A stretch of 64,000 bases of DNA, taken from NCBI RefSeq assembly GCF_001742185.1, contig NZ_CP015750.1:806001-870000 (forward strand), written 5' to 3'. The DNA is from Pectobacterium wasabiae CFBP 3304 (GTDB lineage Bacteria; Pseudomonadota; Gammaproteobacteria; Enterobacterales; Enterobacteriaceae). How positions within the stretch are numbered: position 1 is the first letter of the stretch; the number at the start of each line of letters is the position of its first letter. Both the position numbers and the translations under genes were made by a program. Below are positions 58,301 through 64,000 of this stretch, piece after piece. The notes below the pieces were generated by a model. The model did not search any database and was not told the DNA's origin. It was given only the letters and a program-made list of their open reading frames with translations.

Positions 58301-58610
58301 TCACTTCGCTATTTCTATCGACGAGGTGCCATTGCGCACCTCGTTCGCATCTCTAAACCTCATCGCCTCATACACCATCGTCACGACGTAGACCGCCGAT
58401 CCTGTACAGATGATCTATCCCGGCAGCGTGAAAATTGCGTCTCTGCTCGCAAAAATTTTTCAACGCTCTGTAAATCTCTAAAAACATGTCGTCGCGCTTT
58501 CCTGTTTTGATTTTCCCCGCTCGTCAGCCCTCATTCCCTTTTCTATGCTGCCAGCCGTCCGTATGGATTTATACGCCACAAAATTTATACTCAACACCAG
58601 GGAAATCAAC
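58301..58610. other. nadC-ppdD intergenic region
   Basis: 310 bases without a gene. A hairpin at 58321-58344 follows nadC; the remainder should hold the ppdD promoter, in which I see no clear regulator site. Confidence 0.5.
58321..58344 (+). terminator. Hairpin after nadC
   Basis: ACGAGGTGC and GCACCTCGT form a perfect nine-base stem around a six-base loop, 20 bases past the nadC stop. No strong T-run. Confidence 0.55.
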
Positions 58611-59057
58611 ATGACAAAACAACAAGGATTCACACTGATTGAGCTGATGATCGTCATTGCGATCATCGCTATCCTCAGCGCCATTGGCGTTCCCGCCTAT
58701 CAAGGCTATCTGCAAAAAGCTGCGCTGACGGACATGCTGCAAACGATGGTGTCGTATAAAACGCCAGTCGATCTCTGCGGTCTGGAAAATGCTGCGTTTA
58801 CGGCCTGCAATGCAGGGAATCAGGGGATTCCTGGCAGCAAATCTTCACGCTATGTCAGCACCGTTAGCGTCGTACAAGGCGTAATTGTGCTGACTGGGCA
58901 ATCTACTCTGCAAGGGCTGCGCGTTATTCTGACGCCAACGTGGAATACCGAAACCGGCGCTTCACGCTGGACGAAAAATTGTGCCACGGACGACGGCACA
59001 GAGAGCCTGCAATCTGCCTGTCAGGACGTTTTCCGTTTCGATAACACGGCGGGTTAA
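58611..59057 (+). CDS. ppdD: Type IV major pilin PpdD
   Basis: A 148-residue type IVa prepilin. The leader MTKQQG is cut before Phe by PilD-type peptidase, followed by FTLIELMIVIAIIAILSAIG with the essential Glu5 and the hydrophobic assembly helix. Paired cysteines near the C-terminus (NCATDD and SACQDVF) suit the D-loop. AGGG precedes the ATG at 58611. First gene of ppdD-hofB-hofC. Whether pili can be made is uncertain, because hofB is frameshifted. Confidence 0.93.
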   Translation: MTKQQGFTLIELMIVIAIIAILSAIGVPAYQGYLQKAALTDMLQTMVSYKTPVDLCGLENAAFTACNAGNQGIPGSKSSRYVSTVSVVQGVIVLTGQSTLQGLRVILTPTWNTETGASRWTKNCATDDGTESLQSACQDVFRFDNTAG

Positions 59058-59059
59058 TC

Positions 59060-60531
59060 ATGACTGGCTCCGCCTTCTCCACCGAGCATACACTCAGCGA
59101 GTTACAGACGTTGTGCCGACGTTATCAGGCATTATTACTCAGCATTGATGAACAAACGCTGTCGGTCGCCGTCACGGTGTCCCCTTCTTCAGAGATGATC
59201 GCCGCACTGCGTTTCGCCAGCAACCGCCGAATTATGGTGGAACAGTGGCCACAGGCCAGAATGGAACAACAGCTTAACCCAGTGAACGCCGTTGCTGAGC
59301 CAGCAGAAACCTATCATGCCGGTACTTATCACACCAATACCGGGCAGCAGGAGCATGACGACGATTCCCCCGTAGCGCAGTTTATCCATCAAACGCTGCG
59401 CCTCGCCGTTCAGCGCCGAGCCTCTGATATTCACTTTGAGCCACAGCCAGACAGCTATCGTGTGCGGCTACGCATTGACGGTGTATTGCAGGCCATATCC
59501 GCGCCACCGCCAGAGTTGACAGGCCGTATTACCGCACGGCTGAAAATCATGGGCAAATTGAATATCGCCGAACGGCGGTTACCGCAGGATGGTCAATTCA
59601 GCCTAATGCTGGATCAACAGCCCTATTCGTTACGCATCGCCACCCTCCCGTGCAGCAGGGAGAAAAAGTCGTCCTGCGTATTTTACAAACACATCAGCAG
59701 GAGTTGGTGCTGGATAAACTCGGGCTTACTGCAAAAGCATTGCAACAGCTTATCGGTGTGCTGAGTACCTCACAGGGTATGCTACTAGTCACCGGTCCAA
59801 CGGGGAGTGGCAAAACCGTGACGCTTTACAGCGCGATACGCTGGCTGAACGATAGCAGTCGCAATATCTGTAGCGTGGAAGATCCGGTCGAAATCCCCTT
59901 GCAGGGAATCAACCAAACGGCGATCAATCCTAAAGCGGAACTGGGCTTTGGCAGAATTTTACGTGCGCTGCTGCGACAAGACCCAGACGTCATTATGATT
60001 GGTGAAATCCGCGATGCTGAAACCGCAGAAATTGCGGTAAAAGCCGCACAAACCGGCCATCTGGTCATGTCCACGTTGCATACCAACTCTGCCGTAGAAA
60101 CGCTGACTCGTCTCAACCATCTGGGCATTCCCGGTTATCTGTTAGCGGCGGCGCTAAAACTCATCGTCGCACAGCGACTTGTACGTCGATTATGCCCGCA
60201 CTGTAAAACGCCAGGAGAGCCGCTACTCTCACTGCCAAACGACATGTGGCAAGGACCACTGCACCATTGGAAAGCCAATGGTTGCAGTCACTGTTTCTCT
60301 GGTTACTATGGCCGTGTCGCGCTCTATGAATTACTGCCCATCACGCCGGATTTTCAAACCGCGCTAGCAGGCAACGCCAGCGTAGGGGAATTATCTGTAC
60401 TGTCACGCAACTCAGGTTTCCCAACGCTGCTGGCCTCGGGGTTGGAGCTGGTCAACGACGGCCTGACTTCACTTGCTGAAGTCTATCGTGTTGTAGGCGA
60501 TGAACGGTCGATGAATCAGGAGGCGCAATGA
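59060..60531 (+). pseudogene. hofB: Type IV pilus assembly ATPase HofB (PilB-like), frameshifted
   Basis: A GspE/PilB-type secretion ATPase split into two frames. The first part (59060 to about 59650) has QRRASDIHFEPQPDSYRVRLRIDGVLQ and reads to SLRIATLP. The frame then changes: QQGEKVVLRIL, Walker A GPTGSGKT, Asp box VEDPVE, GEIRDAETAEIAVKAAQTGH and a CPHC...CSHC zinc motif continue in the next frame to 60531. A single base missing at about 59650 would account for the switch; restored it would be about 490 residues, near the family size. Could be a true mutation, a variable homopolymer-free error or a sequencing error. It overlaps hofC by four bases. Confidence 0.85.
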
Positions 60532-61733
60532 AGTTAGAGCGCTTATATCACTGGCAGGCAATCACATCCGAGGGTGAATTTGCTGACGGCGCGCTTATTA
60601 GCACGCACCGCCAGCACGCTTATGCCAGCCTGATTGCCCAAGGCTACCAGCCGCTCATCGTAAAGGCTGGTCATTATCTATCACCCCGCTACTGGAAACG
60701 CGAACAGCTAGGTGAGTTAATCAAACAGCTTGCTGCACTACTACAAGCTGGATTGCCACTGCTGGAAGCATTAAAACTGATATCAGAGCAACATGAGCGC
60801 CCTGGCTGGCGCTGCATATTACGGGACGTCCGAACTCATGTTGCTCAGGGAAACTCGCTGTCTGAGGCATTGCACGACTATCCTCATATCTTTCCAGTCC
60901 TGTATCGATCCCTCATTGCCGTCGGCGAGTTGACTGGGAAGCTAGACGTATGCTGCCTACAGCTAGCACAACAGCAAGAGAAGCAATCCAGACTGCAACA
61001 AAAAGTTATCAAGGCGCTACGCTATCCTTGTTTTGTTTTGCTCATTGCAATGCTGGTCAGCATGATGATGTTGCTGCTGGTTCTACCCGAATTCGCAACA
61101 CTCTACTCCTCGTTCAATACGCCGTTGCCGTGGTTTACTCGGCAGTTACTTCATCTAGCCGACCTCCTTGCTGGCTACGGGTTCCTTGGGCTATTGCTTA
61201 TTAGCTGCCTAATATTGGGGTATGCCCGACTGAGACAGCAAAGACCATTATGGAAAACCAGAGAACAAGAATGGCTGCTGAGGCTCCCTGTGGTATCCAG
61301 TTTGCTACGTGGTAAATCACTGAACCAGATATTCAATATTCTGGCCATGACTCAGCATGCCGGTTTAACGCTTCCTGAGGGGCTGGATGCGGCAGCAACG
61401 ATCCGTCACCCGCTTTATCAGGCAGCCATTCAACAGATACAGACGCAGTTGCATCAGGGTACGTCGCTATATCATGCCACACAACATCACATCGCATTGT
61501 TCCCTGCACCCTGTCCGCAGTTGATTCGGGTTGGGGAAGAAACCGGAGCGCTGGATACAATCTTTACACAGTTAGCAGAATGGCATGAGAGGCGGGTGCA
61601 ACAACAGGCCGATATGCTGACACAAACGCTGGAGCCGTTATTGATGATGGTCGTCGGAGGAATGGTCGGGGCGCTAGTGATTGGCATGTACTTGCCTATC
61701 TTCCAACTGGGGAATGTATTGGCTGGTGCCTGA
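60528..61733 (+). CDS. hofC: Type IV pilus inner membrane platform protein HofC (PilC-like)
   Basis: A 401-residue GspF/PilC protein with two repeated GspF domains: LIKQLAALLQAGLPLLEALKLI near residue 65 and FNILAMTQHAGLTLPEGLDAA near 270, each followed by EETGALD/GELTGKLD-type motifs, and three membrane segments. The ATG overlaps the hofB stop. Forms the inner membrane base of the pilus machine. Confidence 0.92.
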   Translation: MKLERLYHWQAITSEGEFADGALISTHRQHAYASLIAQGYQPLIVKAGHYLSPRYWKREQLGELIKQLAALLQAGLPLLEALKLISEQHERPGWRCILRDVRTHVAQGNSLSEALHDYPHIFPVLYRSLIAVGELTGKLDVCCLQLAQQQEKQSRLQQKVIKALRYPCFVLLIAMLVSMMMLLLVLPEFATLYSSFNTPLPWFTRQLLHLADLLAGYGFLGLLLISCLILGYARLRQQRPLWKTREQEWLLRLPVVSSLLRGKSLNQIFNILAMTQHAGLTLPEGLDAAATIRHPLYQAAIQQIQTQLHQGTSLYHATQHHIALFPAPCPQLIRVGEETGALDTIFTQLAEWHERRVQQQADMLTQTLEPLLMMVVGGMVGALVIGMYLPIFQLGNVLAGA

Positions 61734-61747
61734 ACCAGCCAATACAT
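61714..61747. terminator. Hairpin spanning the hofC stop codon
   Basis: ATGTATTGGCTGGT and ACCAGCCAATACAT form a perfect 14-base stem with a six-base loop GCCTGA that contains the hofC stop codon TGA (61731-61733). No T-run follows. Confidence 0.6.
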
Positions 61748-61820
61748 GCAAGACAACGTCGACAAATCAAACTACGCAATCGCTGTTAACAACGGAAAGA
61801 CAGAATGTGAAGACGTATAA

Positions 61821-62861
61821 CTATCCGTTGAAAATACGATTTTCCTGCTCGGCCACGCGGATAAACGTTGTGCGCTTCGTCAGCTCCTTCAAGCGGGATG
61901 CGCCAACATAGGTACAGGCCGATCGCAAGCCGCCAAGGATATCGCGGACAGTATTATCTACCGGACCGCGCAGTGGCAATTTCACGGTTTTTCCTTCTGC
62001 GGCACGGTACTCCGCCACACCGCCGACGTGACGTTCCATCGCAGATGTGGAACTCATGCCGTAGAACAACATCATTTTCTCACCGTTTTCTTCAACGATG
62101 GTGCCTTCACATTCATCATGCCCTGCCAGCATGCCGCCCAACATAACGAAATCTGCACCGCCGCCGAATGCTTTTGCTACATCACCCGGCATAGCACAAC
62201 CGCCATCACTTACGATTTGCCCACCAAGGCCATGTGCCGCATCGGCACATTCAATCACGGCGGAAAGCTGGGGGTAGCCTACACCCGTTTTAACGCGTGT
62301 AGTGCAAACAGAACCGGGGCCAATGCCGACTTTCACGATATCTGCCCCAGAGAGAATGAGTTCTTCCACCATTTCGCCCGTCACGACGTTTCCCGCGCAG
62401 ATAACCTTATCTGGGCAGGCCTCACGTGCTTTTTGCAGGAATGTCACAAAGTGTTCAGAATAGCCATTTGCTACATCGATGCAGATAAATTTCAGCTCCG
62501 ACGACAGTGCCAGAATTTGCTTTAACTTGATGAAGTCAGCGTCAGATGTCCCGGTCGAAACCATAACATGACGTAATACCGATGCCGGTGCGCGTTGCAC
62601 AAACTGAGACCAGTGTTCGACAGAGTAGTGTTTATGGACAGCCGTCAGAACATCAAAAGAGGCTAGGACTTCCGCCATACTAAACGTACCTACGGAATCC
62701 ATATTGGCTGCGATAATCGGTACACCGGACCAGTTGCCTCCGGCGTGGAGAAAAGTGAATTGACGTTCTAATTCAACTTCGGAGCGGCTTTTCAGCGTCG
62801 AACGCTTTGGCCGGATGAGAACGTCTTTAAAGCCTAACTTTAAATCTTCTTCAATACGCAT
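61821..62861 (-). CDS. guaC: GMP reductase
   Basis: A 346-residue enzyme, the E. coli length. Start [33 protein letters not shown]; catalytic Cys in [22 protein letters not shown] loop; SDGGC. It reduces GMP to IMP with NADPH. I use the ATG at 62861 as in E. coli; the longer frame adds 15 residues. Convergent with hofC. Confidence 0.96.
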   Translation of the reverse strand: MRIEEDLKLGFKDVLIRPKRSTLKSRSEVELERQFTFLHAGGNWSGVPIIAANMDSVGTFSMAEVLASFDVLTAVHKHYSVEHWSQFVQRAPASVLRHVMVSTGTSDADFIKLKQILALSSELKFICIDVANGYSEHFVTFLQKAREACPDKVICAGNVVTGEMVEELILSGADIVKVGIGPGSVCTTRVKTGVGYPQLSAVIECADAAHGLGGQIVSDGGCAMPGDVAKAFGGGADFVMLGGMLAGHDECEGTIVEENGEKMMLFYGMSSTSAMERHVGGVAEYRAAEGKTVKLPLRGPVDNTVRDILGGLRSACTYVGASRLKELTKRTTFIRVAEQENRIFNG

Positions 62862-63153
62862 GAGGTTCGAGTTCCTGGTTAGTGACGGCAATATATTCAG
62901 TATCACTACTGAGCATAATCGTGTTTGAAAAAATAATGCCCTTTACCAGTGACGTTATCATACGCAGGAATAATCCTGCGGCAAGACTGCGATTTTCACT
63001 TTATTTGGGATAAAATCAGAAAAATTTACCTATCGCCCAGCAGAGTGATAGTGTGAAGCAAACAGCGGTTTATGCCTGATCGGATTCGGGGGATGGGAAT
63101 GTACTCCTCACCCTTGAAGATAATCGAAATGTTAACTTTTCAGCACGAGTGCA

Positions 63154-63780
63154 ATGACATACATCGTAGCCTTAACGGGCGGTATCGGCAGCGGGAAAAG
63201 CACCGTCGCCGATGAATTTGCCAAATTAGGGGCCACTATCGTTGACGCGGATATCATCGCGCGTCAGGTAGTCGAACCTGGGAAACCCGCACTGGATGCC
63301 ATCAGGCTCCGGTTTGGCGATGCTGTGCTCAATACCGATGGTTCATTAAACCGCGCCGCACTACGTCACCGAATCTTTTCCTCATCAGAGGAGAAACAGT
63401 GGCTGAATAATTTGCTCCATCCGTTGATCCATCAGGAAACACAGGCCCAGTTTCGTGCCATGTCCACACCGTATATTCTGTGGGTCGTCCCGTTACTGGT
63501 GGAGAATGGGTTGCAACAGCGAGCACAGCGTATTCTGGTCGTTGATGTAGACAGAGACACACAGCTTGAACGCACACTGGCCCGCGATAGCATCAGTCGG
63601 CAGCAAGCAGAAAACATACTGGCAGCACAGGTAACCCGAGAACAGCGCCTGGCTTATGCTGATGATATTATTGATAACAGTCGTTGCCCAAACGAACTAG
63701 CTCCACAGGTTGCGGCATTACACCGCCACTATTTGGATCTAGCCGCCTACGCAACCGACAGGATGACTAAGAATGAGTGA
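63154..63780 (+). CDS. coaE: Dephospho-CoA kinase
   Basis: A 208-residue kinase for the last step of CoA synthesis. P-loop GGIGSGKST (residues 9-17), [14 protein letters not shown], and VVPLLVENG with the substrate-binding region. No strong ribosome site is seen. It overlaps zapD by eight bases. Confidence 0.95.
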   Translation: MTYIVALTGGIGSGKSTVADEFAKLGATIVDADIIARQVVEPGKPALDAIRLRFGDAVLNTDGSLNRAALRHRIFSSSEEKQWLNNLLHPLIHQETQAQFRAMSTPYILWVVPLLVENGLQQRAQRILVVDVDRDTQLERTLARDSISRQQAENILAAQVTREQRLAYADDIIDNSRCPNELAPQVAALHRHYLDLAAYATDRMTKNE

Positions 63781-64000
63781 CGCCTCCTCAACCATTTTAT
63801 TTGAATATCCGCTGAACGAAAAAACGCGTACCTGGTTGCGTATCGAATCATTATTGCAGCAGTTGCATCAAAACCACTCCCTGACCGATATGGGGGGCGC
63901 ACTGACATTTTTTCGAGCCATCGCCGAGCTGCTTGATGTACTAGAACGTGGAGATGTGCGTACCGAGTTGCTGAAAGAACTGGAGCGCCAACAGCAAAAA
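63773..64000 (+). CDS. zapD: Cell division protein ZapD, N-terminal part
   Basis: The first 76 residues of ZapD (YacF) before the window ends. [53 protein letters not shown] match the E. coli protein. ZapD bundles FtsZ filaments. The ATG overlaps the coaE stop. Confidence 0.92.
   Translation, partial: MSDASSTILFEYPLNEKTRTWLRIESLLQQLHQNHSLTDMGGALTFFRAIAELLDVLERGDVRTELLKELERQQQK

Overview
The window looks like chromosome of a soft-rot enterobacterium, most likely Pectobacterium. The Enterobacterales backbone pdhR-aceE-aceF-lpd / acnB / yacL and ampE-ampD / nadC-ppdD-hofB-hofC / guaC / coaE-zapD is present in the familiar order, and the proteins are close to those of Escherichia coli. The catechol siderophore locus is of the chrysobactin type known from Dickeya, and a sugar transporter plus GH43 glycosidase pair suits a plant-associated life. 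The species call is inference from gene content.

Layout. (1) 1-460: end of one small multidrug resistance (SMR) gene and a complete second one, probably a heterodimeric exporter. (2) 500-8444, all minus strand: a DeoR-regulated sugar operon with binding protein, ABC ATPase, two permeases, an AlsE-type epimerase, a ROK kinase and a PfkB kinase. It is most like a D-allulose or D-allose pathway, but has no isomerase. (3) 8924-9283: yacL. (4) 9476-28718: a siderophore island lying between yacL and acnB, which are adjacent in E. coli. It holds fepB, entS, fepDGC, a two-module NRPS of about 2855 residues (C-A-T-E-C-A-T-TE), an MbtH-like protein, a Fes-type esterase, a TonB-dependent receptor and an isolated entB. 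(5) 28849-31443: acnB. (6) 31887-42687: a second accessory block between acnB and lpd, with a DUF3060 protein, an RtcB-family ligase, a BigR-type ArsR regulator, a FepA-like receptor with a divergent AraC regulator, an MmgE/PrpD protein, an unknown lipoprotein and an exported alpha/beta hydrolase. (7) 42853-49985: the pyruvate dehydrogenase operon pdhR-aceE-aceF-lpd on the minus strand, with a clear PdhR operator. (8) 50632-54541: aroP, then a GPH-family sugar transporter and a cytoplasmic GH43 glycosidase. (9) 54578-64000: ampE-ampD, tsx, nadC, the pilus genes ppdD-hofB-hofC (hofB frameshifted), guaC, coaE and the start of zapD.

How the siderophore parts fit together. EntB supplies the aryl carrier domain for 2,3-dihydroxybenzoate. 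The NRPS adds a first amino acid, which its adenylation pocket suggests is cationic and which is epimerised to D, and then L-serine, for which the pocket residues match the EntF serine code. The terminal thioesterase releases the product, possibly as an oligomer. EntS exports it, the TonB receptor, FepB and FepDGC import the iron complex, and the Fes-type esterase frees the iron. The dihydroxybenzoate genes entA, entC and entE are not in the window. Fur-like boxes lie at the divergent promoters. This is the most interesting system here; its relation to known chrysobactin, vanchrobactin and related clusters needs a database comparison I could not run.
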